NCBI RefSeq assembly: GCF_021228795.1
Contig: NZ_CP089309.1
Coordinates: 5,453,501-5,517,500 of the forward strand
DNA: 64,000 bases
Direction of reading: 5' to 3'
Source: Thiocapsa bogorovii
GTDB taxonomy: Bacteria > Pseudomonadota > Gammaproteobacteria > Chromatiales > Chromatiaceae
The notes under the pieces were generated by a model. The model ran no database searches. It had not been told where the DNA came from and saw only the letters and a program-made list of their open reading frames with translations. The position numbers and the translations under genes are program-made. Position 1 is the first letter of the stretch; every line of letters begins with the position of its first letter. Below, in pieces: positions 26,054 through 34,406 of this stretch.

Positions 26054-27076
26054 AAGCAGACCTGCGAGATGATGGGGATGATGGGAAGACAACGCGACGC
26101 GTTGCTGTGATCCGCACGCAGAACGGCTGACCGTTGCGACATCCTGGGGATAAGGGATAAGGGATAAGGGATAGGATATTCGACCGCACGGCGGCTGGGG
26201 ACGCAGGAAAACTTAGCATCGAAGGAAGGTGCTCTGCAAGGACACAGTGTGGCCGGTGGGGAGGCCCGCAGGGAGGAAACCGCCGGTTGGGAGGACACTC
26301 TCGCGAGCCTTGGCGCTGCGAGGCGGGGCACGATCACAGCGGTTGCAGGGAGGGGCGCGTCTCCTGCACGACCAAGCGATGGAAGGAGGCTACCACTGCA
26401 CCTGCCGGTCGAAGATTTACATGGATTGCGGTTGGGCCAGAGCATTCCAGTCGGGTACGGCCTCGACAAGCGGGTCGTCCCACGCGGGCAGTCCACGGGC
26501 CGAGCTGATTCGCGGCGGATCGGCGGGCTCGCAGATGTGGGTGAGAATCCGCCGCACGGGGGCGGCCGCGGTGCTGAAGGCGACGATGCTCGCAGTGTCC
26601 GCTAGCCGTTGGATTGCCGCCTCGTTGGTTCACAGGGGCAGCGACCATCTGGGTCGTGACAGGTCCGTTGGTCGCCGGACGGCGTGTGACCGGTATCATG
26701 ATCGAACGGTCACTCGTGGTCTCTTCGGCACTGACCGGTTGCGGGGCCAAGCGGCACTGGGCTGGCTCGCCCCACTGACCCGGAGAGGAGCAATGAGGAC
26801 GCCCGATGGCCGAGCCTGTGCGCCTTTATCGGGTATTGGCCCGCCGCTGATCTGCCGCCCTTAAATGCCGCGTTCCTGCGGAGACCGGATCGAAGAGAGC
26901 CCGACTCGCGACAAGCCCGGTCTCGGTCTATGGTGATCGTTCGGAGCACAGAGCAACTCCGAGCCGAAAAGGGCGATGCGCCTGAATCCGAGGAGACTCG
27001 CGAGCTTACCCGGGGCGGTGTGTCGAGAAGATGCGCCCCGCGGCACCGAGACCCGCACACCACAGGAGGCCAACCG
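26054..27076. other. About 1 kb without a supported gene
   Basis: Several overlapping open frames exist on both strands, but none has a domain, a signal peptide or a ribosome binding site. Contains the GGGATAA tandem repeat at 26147-26174. Confidence 0.4.
26147..26174. repeat. GGGATAA heptamer tandem repeat
   Basis: Three perfect GGGATAA copies and one GGGATAG lie just upstream of the carbonic anhydrase gene. Short heptamer tracts like this vary in copy number by slippage and can tune promoter activity; no promoter is evident here. Confidence 0.8.
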
Positions 27077-27904
27077 ATGACGAAGACACCGACAACCCTG
27101 CCCACCCTGTCCATCTTGCTCGCCTTGGTCGTTGCGAGTCCGAGCGGACCTGTATATGCCGACACCGCCGCTGCGCCGATCCAAACGACCGGCTCGGATC
27201 TCGGCAAAGAGCTGCGTTGGCGCGAGCAGATCGTCGACAGCCTGATGGACGGCGAGGCCGTCGATCTCGAGGCCGGCGAGGCGAGCTTCCTTGGGCTTTA
27301 TACCGAGGCCGAAGAGGACTCGGGCCGGGGTGCGATCATAGTGCACGGCATCGGCGTTCACCCCAACTGGCCACAGGTGGTCTATCCGCTGCGCACCGCG
27401 CTACCCAGGGACGGCTGGAGCACCCTCGCCATTCAGATGCCGGTCCTGGCAAACGAGGCGACCGGGGCCGATTACGCGCCGCTCATCGCCGAAAGTGCGC
27501 CACGCCTCGCTGCCGCCGTCGCCTACCTGAAGGCACAGGGCGCCGAGCGCATCGTCATCGTCGCGCACAGTCTCGGCGCCACCATGGTCAACGACGCTCT
27601 CGCCGCCCGTCCCGACGACGTCGATGCGTATGTGGCCATCGGCATGTCCAGCAGCGGACTTCAGGCCGGTCGCGACAACGTCGAACTGGTGCGCAGGATC
27701 ACCATCCCGATGCTCGACCTGTTCGGCCAGAATGATCTGCCGGCGGTCGTCTCGGGGGCCCGGGAACGCGCCGAGACCGCCCCTGCGAACCCCGGTTATC
27801 ATCAGGTGCAGATCCCCGGCGCGGACCATTTCTTCGAGGGATATGAAGAGCCCTTGATCGAGACCGTCGTTCAGTGGCTGGACCAGACGGTGCCGACCCC
27901 GTAA
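27077..27904 (+). CDS. DUF3530-type alpha/beta-hydrolase, secreted
   Basis: The product has 275 residues. The ATG at 27077 has AGGAGG 7 bases upstream and starts a signal peptide (ending near PVYADTA); the longer upstream frame lacks this. The body has an alpha/beta-hydrolase plan: GAIIVHGIGVHPNWP (oxyanion), IVIVAHSLGATMVN (nucleophile elbow GHSLG-like with Ser in AHSLGA), the acid near MLDLFGQNDLP and His in IPGADHFFEG. DUF3530 proteins share this organisation. Substrate unknown. Confidence 0.75.
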   Translation: MTKTPTTLPTLSILLALVVASPSGPVYADTAAAPIQTTGSDLGKELRWREQIVDSLMDGEAVDLEAGEASFLGLYTEAEEDSGRGAIIVHGIGVHPNWPQVVYPLRTALPRDGWSTLAIQMPVLANEATGADYAPLIAESAPRLAAAVAYLKAQGAERIVIVAHSLGATMVNDALAARPDDVDAYVAIGMSSSGLQAGRDNVELVRRITIPMLDLFGQNDLPAVVSGARERAETAPANPGYHQVQIPGADHFFEGYEEPLIETVVQWLDQTVPTP

Positions 27905-28084
27905 GGCCGGGGACCGCCTCACGGGGCGACCGCGCAACGACGGCGACGCGGGCTTGGTGACGCCTCGACGACGCCGACTCCGATCAAGTGGCCTGCCCGC
28001 CTGACGCTCGAACCGCAGGCACAGGCCGACAGGCGAACGTCGGCGATCGCCATGACCGGATCGACGGAGCTCAGGGGAAGCTGA

Positions 28085-28705
28085 TTACGTGGCAACCTCC
28101 TCCTCGTCTCCCGCCAACTCGCCCTGCTCGTCCATCACCACCACGGATGTGGCCGCGGCATCCCCGGCGGCGATCTCCGCATCCTTGCCTTGGCGGCGCG
28201 CAAAATCACGGGCACGCGCTTCGATCTCGACGATGCGTCGACCCACGGAGAGAAGCTCGTTGCGCCAGGTGTAGACCGCATCGGCGCGCTGGCGGTTGCT
28301 GAAGAGACCGCTCAGCCAGAGGGTGTCGATGCCGACGGTGAGGCGGTCCAGCGCCTGGATCAGGTTGGCGTATTGGGAGAGCTGGGGCGAGGAGATGCGG
28401 AAGGTGACCCGGCTCGGATTGGTGTAGCGCGGCACGGCGGCGATGCCGTTGGCGCTCTTCAATGCCTCGACGCGGGCGATTTCTGCATCCAACCGTTCGG
28501 CGAAGGCGCCGAGCAGGCCATCGACCAGACCCTCGACCTCCTCCATTTGCCGGGCATCGCCGATCGCGTGGAGCACCACGTCGATCCCGTAGAGGGCGCG
28601 CGCGACACGGATCAGGCTGCGGCCGACGACGCGGTGGGCATGTGCCGATTGCAGGGTGACGGGGACATGGAACTCGGGGCGGCTGTAACCTCTCGGGGCG
28701 GGCAT
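28085..28705 (-). CDS. AcaB/DUF1845-like element regulator
   Basis: The product has 206 residues from MPAPRGYSRPEF (28705); the longer frame upstream is not protein-like. Conserved-looking blocks are RRFxxx-free: TNPSRVTFRISSPQLSQYAN, IQALDRLTVGIDTLWLSGL and AVYTWRNELLSVGRRIVEIE. I place it with the DUF1845/AcaB family of integrative elements and IncC-type plasmids, where AcaB activates transfer master-regulator genes. It is divergent from the bet-exo block, and the C-terminal tail is acidic. The family assignment is moderately sure. Confidence 0.5.
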   Translation of the reverse strand: MPAPRGYSRPEFHVPVTLQSAHAHRVVGRSLIRVARALYGIDVVLHAIGDARQMEEVEGLVDGLLGAFAERLDAEIARVEALKSANGIAAVPRYTNPSRVTFRISSPQLSQYANLIQALDRLTVGIDTLWLSGLFSNRQRADAVYTWRNELLSVGRRIVEIEARARDFARRQGKDAEIAAGDAAATSVVVMDEQGELAGDEEEVAT

Positions 28706-29285
28706 GAGGATGCTCTTTGCGGCTGATCGGGGTCGCCAGCCTATCCCGACCACGAGCGTGTTCGCACCGGTGAAAAGAGCCCTGAAACGATGTTTTTCGA
28801 CCAGGCGGCAGCCTTGCAATCGCCCTTCACCTGCGCTGGAATAGGTGCGCGGTAGCTGGCCGCGGCTCCCCGGGAGCCGAAACGTCCGCCCGGACGTAAC
28901 AGCCGAAACCAGGTCTCCTTGATCGCGTCCCCTTGATCGCAAGCGGTCGCTGCGAAGGCCACATGCCTTCAGGTGTCGTCGACAGTCCTTCACGTCGATC
29001 GCGCACCCGTCTTCATCGAACGTTCCGCAACGCACCGACCTCACCCCGAGGATCGACACCGCGCCGTGTCGCTCCATGCGCCTGCACGCCCTCCTTCAAA
29101 CCCCATCGATTCCCCTGTCCCCTGCGCACCGACCACGTCCGTGACCCGCACGGTCCGCAGCGGACAGGCGATTCACGCGTCATCCGTTCGGTTCTCCCTG
29201 CACGAGACCGACCGACGGGGCCGCTGACCCCGGGCGTTTGCCCGAACACAGCCGAAACCAACCGCCGGCCCTGCCGGCTCACCCG
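28706..29285. other. Divergent intergenic region between AcaB-like gene and bet
   Basis: No supported gene in about 580 bases. It should contain the promoters of both directions. Confidence 0.45.
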
Positions 29286-29358
29286 TCCCGGGGAGACTGC
29301 CGCTCCCCCGGGGAGAGGTGTGTCTCCTCGGGTTCACCCATCCCATGGAGACCACACC
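29286..29358 (+). promoter_or_regulatory. Structured leader, copy 1 (before bet), radC-RNA-like
   Basis: CCCGGGGAGAC is followed by the CTCCCCCGGGGAG hairpin and then GGTGTGTCTCC (29317-29327), which can pair with GGAGACCACACC (29347-29358) directly before the ATG. The second arm contains the ribosome binding site GGAG. Upstream of it is a shared ACACAGCC element. Confidence 0.75.
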
Positions 29359-30426
29359 ATGGCTACACGCCGCAACAGCCCGACCCAAGCCTTGACCACC
29401 TCGCTCGTTCCGAGCCGCCTCCCGGTCGCCCCGACCGTCCTCGCCGAGATCGGCCTGGACGCCGGGACCTGGGCGGTGCTCGCCGACTCGATCTTCCCCA
29501 ACGCCATAACACCCGAGGGCGTGATCCTCGCGGTGCGCTATTGCCAGGCGCGCGGCCTGGACGTGATGAAGCGCCCGGTGCATGTCGTCTCCATGTGGTC
29601 GACGGCCCTCGGACGTTATGTCGAAACGGTCTGGCCCGGCATCGCCGAGGTGCAGATCACGGCGGCGCGCACCGGCCTGTGGGCCGGGCTCGACTCGCCG
29701 CGTTTCGGACCGGAGCTGACCAAGACCTTCACCGGGACGGTCAAGCGCGACGACAAATGGACCGAGGTCGCCGTCACCGTGACCTTCCCCGAGTGGGCCG
29801 AGACGACGGTCTATCGGATGGTCAACGGCGTGCGCTGCCCCTTCTCCGAGATGGTCTTCTGGGCGGAGACCTATGCCCGACAAGGGCGCGCGGAAGTGCC
29901 GAACGAGATGTGGCAGAAGCGTCCGAAGGGACAACTGCTCAAATGCGCCAAAGCGGCGAGCCTGCGGGCGGCCTTTCCCGAGGAAGCCGGCTACACCGCC
30001 GAGGAGATGGAAGGCAAGGCCATCGAGGGCCATGCCCTCGTGGACGCCGCCGTGATCGAGGCCGAGATCCTCACCGCGCAACCGACCACGATCCAACCGC
30101 GGGTAACTCCGACAGTCGTCGACACCGCGTCGGTCGACACCGCGCGGCCAAGTCCCGTCGAGGAGACCTCCGTCTCCGAAACCGCCCCGACGGATCCCGC
30201 GCATCGGGATGCCGTCATCGACGCGCAGGTGGCCAAGCAGGTCGCCATGCTCGTGGAGCGCGCCTGCAAGGTCGGCGCCTGGGGTCAAGCCGAGGACTAT
30301 GCCCGCGCCCGCTTCAACGGGGCGCATTTGGCCTACGCCCTCGCCGAGTTGGAGCAAGCGGCCGCGTTGTCGGTCGTCACGCGAAAAGAGCAGACCGCCG
30401 ACGCGCCCGTCGCCGAGGCTGCCTAA
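29359..30426 (+). CDS. bet: Bet-type (RecT family) single-strand annealing recombinase
   Basis: This 355-residue protein has a RecT/Bet core: GVILAVRYCQARGLDVMKRP, HVVSMWSTALGRYVETVWPG and PFSEMVFWAETYARQG, PKGQLLKCAKAASLRAAFPE. The last 110 residues form a Pro/Thr-rich linker and a helical end. The start at 29359 directly follows the structured leader. Lambda Bet anneals single strands made by the partner exonuclease, here the next gene (YqaJ type). SXT elements carry the same bet-exo pair for element recombination and diversity. Confidence 0.9.
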   Translation: MATRRNSPTQALTTSLVPSRLPVAPTVLAEIGLDAGTWAVLADSIFPNAITPEGVILAVRYCQARGLDVMKRPVHVVSMWSTALGRYVETVWPGIAEVQITAARTGLWAGLDSPRFGPELTKTFTGTVKRDDKWTEVAVTVTFPEWAETTVYRMVNGVRCPFSEMVFWAETYARQGRAEVPNEMWQKRPKGQLLKCAKAASLRAAFPEEAGYTAEEMEGKAIEGHALVDAAVIEAEILTAQPTTIQPRVTPTVVDTASVDTARPSPVEETSVSETAPTDPAHRDAVIDAQVAKQVAMLVERACKVGAWGQAEDYARARFNGAHLAYALAELEQAAALSVVTRKEQTADAPVAEAA

Positions 30427-30431
30427 ACCCC

Positions 30432-30455
30432 ATGACCGCCACGGACGGCGGTCAT
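30432..30455. repeat. Hairpin after bet
   Basis: Nine-base arms ATGACCGCC / GGCGGTCAT flank a 6-nt loop right after the bet stop codon. There is no T-run, so it may stabilise or partially attenuate the transcript. Confidence 0.6.
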
Positions 30456-30470
30456 CGGATTCCGATCATC

Positions 30471-30531
30471 CACCCCCGGGGCACCCGCTGCCCCTCGGGG
30501 ACGTTGCCCCCGTTTTTTCAGGAGCACCCCC
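30471..30531 (+). promoter_or_regulatory. Structured leader, copy 2 (before exo)
   Basis: It has the common CCCCCGGGG start and a GGGGACGTTGCCCC hairpin. The final hairpin over the ribosome binding site AGGAG is weaker than in other copies. Confidence 0.6.
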
Positions 30532-31548
30532 ATGCACGTCATCGACATCACCCAACGTACCCCCGACTGGCACGCCTGGCGTAACGCCGGGGTCTCGGCC
30601 TCCGATGCCGCAGCCGTTCTCGGCGTCTCGCCCTACAAGACGCCGTGGCGGCTTTGGGCGGAGAAGATCGGGATGCTGTTGCCCGAGGACCTGAGCGGCA
30701 ATCCGATCGTACGACGCGGCAATGCGCTCGAAGACACCGCCCGCCGGGGTTTCGAGGAACGCCACGACACCCTGCTGCTGCCGCTCTGCGGCGAGTCCGA
30801 CACCCATCCCGTCATCCGCGCGTCCTTCGACGGTCTGGACGACGACGGAATCCCGGTCGAGCTCAAGGTGCCGCACGAGAGCACCTATCTGCAGGTCCTG
30901 GAGCACGGGGTCGCCTCGGAGGCCTACCGCCTCTATTGGCATCAGGTCCAGTGCCAGATCCATGTCGCCGACGCCGCCGAAGGCTGGCTGGTGTTTCATC
31001 GGGCGCCGGGCATCGCGGTCGACTTCCGCATCCCGCGCGACGAGACCTTCATCCGGGACACCCTGGTGCCGCGCTGCCTGGAGTTTCGGAAGCGGGTCGA
31101 GAAAAAGCACGAGCCCGAGCGCGATCCCGAGCGGGATCTCTACACCCCGTCCGGCATGGAGCTGGCGACCTGGACGCGGCTGTCCGGGGAGTACCGCATG
31201 CTTGCCGCCGAGAAGGCCAAGCTCGACGCCGCGCTCAAGACCCTGAAGTCGGGTCTGGACGGCATCGAGTCGCAACTGGTCGCTCTGCTGGGCGACTTCG
31301 CGATGGGCGAGAGCGCCGGGCTGAGGGTCCTACACTACGCCGTGGCCGGAGCGATCGACTACAAGGCCGCCCTCGCGGACGTTGCACCCGCTGTCGATCC
31401 GATGCGCTTGGAGCGCTATCGCCGCGCGTCCTCCGACCGGGTCAGGATCACGACCCTGAAGGACGGCACGGCAAGCGTCCCGTTCAGTGAGGCCGAGGTC
31501 GAAGCGCTGCAGGACGCCACCGAGACCGACATGGGCTTTTACTTCTAG
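30532..31548 (+). CDS. exo: YqaJ-type recombination exonuclease
   Basis: This 338-residue PD-(D/E)XK exonuclease has WHAWRNAGVSASDAAAVLG, then the active-site region VIRASFDGLDDDG / PVELKVPHES (Asp and Glu-x-Lys) and VQCQIHVADAAEGWLVF. It degrades DNA ends to produce single strands for Bet. The middle C-terminal part is coiled coil (EYRMLAAEKAKLDAALKTLK), and the very end DMGFYF matches the tips of two other proteins in this block. About 105 bases separate it from bet. Confidence 0.85.
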   Translation: MHVIDITQRTPDWHAWRNAGVSASDAAAVLGVSPYKTPWRLWAEKIGMLLPEDLSGNPIVRRGNALEDTARRGFEERHDTLLLPLCGESDTHPVIRASFDGLDDDGIPVELKVPHESTYLQVLEHGVASEAYRLYWHQVQCQIHVADAAEGWLVFHRAPGIAVDFRIPRDETFIRDTLVPRCLEFRKRVEKKHEPERDPERDLYTPSGMELATWTRLSGEYRMLAAEKAKLDAALKTLKSGLDGIESQLVALLGDFAMGESAGLRVLHYAVAGAIDYKAALADVAPAVDPMRLERYRRASSDRVRITTLKDGTASVPFSEAEVEALQDATETDMGFYF

Positions 31549-31620
31549 CCATGCGGATCCAGGCTCAAGGACGGGCCCCGGATCCGCGGATCCATTCCAA
31601 GACACCCAGGCCCCGGCCGG

Positions 31621-31669
31621 CGGCTGTCCCGTCCGGACTGATGCTTAAGCAGTCCCGATCGGACAGCCG
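31621..31669. repeat. Two-part inverted repeat after exo
   Basis: Outer arms CGGCTGTCC / GGACAGCCG and inner arms GGACTG / CAGTCC surround ATGCTTAAG. It lies between the exo stop and the next leader and could be a terminator without a T-run or a protein binding site. Confidence 0.6.
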
Positions 31670-31763
31670 AATAACGTGATGTCCCTGCCGGACATGACGA
31701 CTCCGCGAGCTGAACGGGCCGATTCTCGGCGACACAGCCAACCCCAACCCTCTGCAACCCAAG

Positions 31764-31840
31764 CCCCCCGGGGAGACCTGCGCTCCCCTCATGGGAGGCG
31801 TGCGTCTCCTCGGGTTCACCCACCCGATGGAGACCACACC
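31764..31840 (+). promoter_or_regulatory. Structured leader, copy 3 (before cobS-like gene)
   Basis: The sequence is nearly parallel to copy 1, including the CGGGTTCACCCA segment and GGAGACCACACC directly before ATG; GTCTCC pairs with GGAGAC. Confidence 0.75.
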
Positions 31841-32794
31841 ATGACCGCCAGCCAACGTTTCGATGTCGCGACCACCTTCAACGTCAAGGCCCGTCCGGGT
31901 CTGGAAGTGCTCGGTTTCGCCGACGACACCCACCCGCACATCCCGGTGCGCAAGCCCTACGTCTTCAGACCCGAGCTGCTGCGCGACGTGCTGGCCTTCC
32001 TGCACGAGGCCGGCGGCGACGGCCTCTTCCTGACCGGCCCGACCGGGTCGGGCAAGACCAGCCTGATCCTGCAGATCGCCGCCCGGCTCGCCTGGCCGGT
32101 GCAGTCGGTGACCTGCCACGGGCGCATGGAGCTGGCGGCCCTGGTCGGCCAGTTCGTATTGGTCGAGAGTTGCACCCGCTTCGTTCACGGACCCCTGTCC
32201 ACGGCGGCGCGCGACGGACACCTCCTGGTGCTCAACGAAAGCGACCTGATGGACCCGGCCGAGTTGGCGGGTCTGAACGACATCCTCGAGGGTCAGCCCC
32301 TGGTGATTGCCGAGAACGGCGGGGAGGTGATCCGTCCTCATCCGAAGTTCCGGGTCGTGGCGACCGGCAACACCGCCGGTGACGGCGACCGCTCGGGACT
32401 CTACCAAGGGGTGCTGCGACAGAACCTCGCCTTCATGGACCGCTTCCGGGTGGTGCAGGTCGGCTATCCGGAGCCCGACACCGAGAAGGATCTGATCGCC
32501 GCGGCGGTCCCGAAGCTGCCCGCGGAGATCATCGAGAAGATGATCCTCGTGGCCGAGGAGGTGCGGCGCCTGTTCCTGGGTGCCGACACCGAATCCGCGG
32601 AGCTGACCGTGACCATGAGCACTCGGACCCTGGTGCGCTGGGCCACCTTGAGCCTGGCGTTCAAAGGCGCACCGAACGTCTTCGCGTATGCCTTGCAGCA
32701 GTCCTTGACCGCCCGCGCGGAGCCGGAGCAACGCGAGGCGATCCACCGGATCGCCGCCGATGTCTTCGGCGACTACTGGGGTGCGAAACCATGA
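31841..32794 (+). CDS. CobS/MoxR-like AAA+ ATPase
   Basis: This 317-residue AAA+ ATPase of the MoxR/CobS type has Walker A LFLTGPTGSGKTSLI, Walker B-like HLLVLNESDLMDPAELAGLN and sensor VVATGNTAGDGDRSG. The CobS-like family usually acts with a VWA partner as a remodelling chaperone; a CobT-like VWA gene is three genes downstream. SXT elements carry homologous cobS-like genes after bet-exo. Walker B has Asn-Glu instead of Asp-Glu, which may be normal in this subgroup. It overlaps the next gene by 4 bases. Confidence 0.85.
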   Translation: MTASQRFDVATTFNVKARPGLEVLGFADDTHPHIPVRKPYVFRPELLRDVLAFLHEAGGDGLFLTGPTGSGKTSLILQIAARLAWPVQSVTCHGRMELAALVGQFVLVESCTRFVHGPLSTAARDGHLLVLNESDLMDPAELAGLNDILEGQPLVIAENGGEVIRPHPKFRVVATGNTAGDGDRSGLYQGVLRQNLAFMDRFRVVQVGYPEPDTEKDLIAAAVPKLPAEIIEKMILVAEEVRRLFLGADTESAELTVTMSTRTLVRWATLSLAFKGAPNVFAYALQQSLTARAEPEQREAIHRIAADVFGDYWGAKP

Positions 32795-33153
32795 GCCCGC
32801 TCTATCGGCTCTACCGGTACGAGCACGGCGACGGGACCGCCAAGGAATGGGCCTACGCCGATCTCGGCAACGGGACGGCACGGATCCGTTGGGGACCGGC
32901 CGGTCGCCTGCGCCAATCCCAATCCAAGCCGTTGCGGATCGCCCTGGAGCGGGCACGCGAGAAGACGCTCAAGGGCTACGTCGCCATCGGACAGGCGGAC
33001 ATCGATGCGACCGGGGCCGTCGCGCTCCTGTCCCGGGAGGGTCCGGATCATCGGGATCCTCCTACCGTGGCCGCTGCGCCCACGCCCGACCCCAAGCCGA
33101 CCCGCGACATCGCCGCCCTCCTTGGCGGGGACGACGACGGGTTTTACTTCTAA
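32791..33153 (+). CDS. WGR-domain protein with acidic GFYF tip
   Basis: The product has 120 residues. The first 75 form a WGR-like fold (KEWAYADLGNGTARIRWGP then GRLRQSQSKPLR), a DNA- or nucleotide-binding module found in PARPs and bacterial proteins. A Pro-rich linker is followed by LLGGDDDGFYF at the C-terminus. It is translationally coupled to the AAA+ gene by ATGA. A second small WGR gene lies at 40896. Confidence 0.75.
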   Translation: MSPLYRLYRYEHGDGTAKEWAYADLGNGTARIRWGPAGRLRQSQSKPLRIALERAREKTLKGYVAIGQADIDATGAVALLSREGPDHRDPPTVAAAPTPDPKPTRDIAALLGGDDDGFYF

Positions 33154-33237
33154 CCGATCTCGACACACGGCCGATCGCGGCGCACGTCTTCGCCGTCCGG
33201 CGATCGCGTGCGTCGTCGTTCGGCGCGGAGCCCACCG

Positions 33238-34293
33238 ATGCACACGATCACCCACGTCACCGACCGGTTCACCCTGGTCATGTTGAACGTCGCCATCTGG
33301 TCCGGACGCAAGAAACTGCGCGCCGAGGACCTGAAGCTCGGCACCGAAGTCCCGCCCGAGGAGTTGGTCTCCCTGGGCTCGAAAAGGGTCTGCGACCCCG
33401 AGCCGTTGAGGATCTTTCACAGCATCAAGAAGGGTGCGGAGCGCACCTGTCTGCAGGTCGGAACCCGCTTTCTCGGCGGGTTTGCCGTGCCGCATGCCCA
33501 AGCCGAGTCGATCGCCGAGAGCTTGGCGGCGCTGAAGGTGGAGTTCGACGCCGAAACACGGTCCTTCCTGGCCGGCTACGACCGGGCGTTGGAGGAGTGG
33601 ATCTCCAATCTGCCCGCCTGGGAGGAACCGATCCGCCGGGCCATCGAGCCGGCGGAGGTCGTCGGCACGCGTCTGCGCTTCGGCTACCAGATCGTGCGGA
33701 TCGCCCCGGCGGAGCAACCGGGGACGCTCGAGGAGGAGGTCCAGGGGCTCGGCGACGGCATCTTCGCCGAAGTCGAGCAGATGGCCCGCGAGCTCGAAGG
33801 CAGCTTCGAGGGCAAGGAGAAGCTGCATCGCCGTGCGCTCGGCACCTTCCGACGCATCCGCGAGAAGCTCGCCTGCCTGTCCTTCGTGGACCGGCGGATC
33901 CAGCCGGTGGTGGACACCCTCGATCAGTGGTTCGCCCGCCTGCCGACGGACCGCCCGATCGAAGGCCCGATCTTCAACGAAGGCATGGGGCTCGCGCTGC
34001 TGCTGTCGGACGCCGAGCGCATGGCACGCCACGGGGCGGGCCAGTGGGCGGTGCAGCAGGACGGCGTGCCGAACGACAGCGACAGCGACATGGAATCGGA
34101 CGCCACGCCGACCGAGGTGACGCCGTTGCCGCTCGCCGTGCAGTCCGCGATGGACTTCGAGGCCGAGATGGACGCCTTGTTCGGCGATGGGCCGGTCGAG
34201 GCCGACATCGACGTGCAGGACGACCCACCGCAGCCCGCGTTCGCCAGGCCCGTCGAGGAGACGGTCGCGGACGTCGAGGGCTTCTTCTTCTGA
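33238..34293 (+). CDS. DUF3150 family protein
   Basis: The protein has 351 residues. Its N-terminal part (LVMLNVAIWSGRKKLRAEDL, LGSKRVCDPEPLRIFHSIKK, TRFLGGFAVP) matches DUF3150 proteins of integrative elements; the middle is helical, and the end is acidic and closes with VEGFFF. In SXT-like elements it sits with cobS-like and VWA genes, suggesting a joint complex. Function unknown. Confidence 0.75.
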   Translation: MHTITHVTDRFTLVMLNVAIWSGRKKLRAEDLKLGTEVPPEELVSLGSKRVCDPEPLRIFHSIKKGAERTCLQVGTRFLGGFAVPHAQAESIAESLAALKVEFDAETRSFLAGYDRALEEWISNLPAWEEPIRRAIEPAEVVGTRLRFGYQIVRIAPAEQPGTLEEEVQGLGDGIFAEVEQMARELEGSFEGKEKLHRRALGTFRRIREKLACLSFVDRRIQPVVDTLDQWFARLPTDRPIEGPIFNEGMGLALLLSDAERMARHGAGQWAVQQDGVPNDSDSDMESDATPTEVTPLPLAVQSAMDFEAEMDALFGDGPVEADIDVQDDPPQPAFARPVEETVADVEGFFF

Positions 34294-34343
34294 ACCGAGC
34301 CTGAACCCGAGCCGGCGCATCCGCGCCAGCTTCGCATCATCCC

Positions 34344-34406
34344 ACCCGACCGGGGTACACCGCCCCCGCCGGGGTGGTGTGCCCCTTCTTCACTCAGGAG
34401 CACACC
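34344..34406 (+). promoter_or_regulatory. Structured leader, copy 4 (before VWA gene)
   Basis: A GACCGGGGTACACCGCCCCC GC-rich start is followed by GGTGTGCCCC (34376-34385), which pairs with AGGAGCACACC (34396-34406). The pairing occludes the AGGAG ribosome binding site immediately before the ATG. Confidence 0.8.

Noticed and set aside
26147-26174. Heptamer repeats as a CRISPR-like array
   Set aside because: No spacers; units are directly adjacent, so it is a simple tandem repeat.
26229-26864. Plus frame of 211 codons
   Set aside because: No ribosome binding site or domain; composition typical of chance frames.
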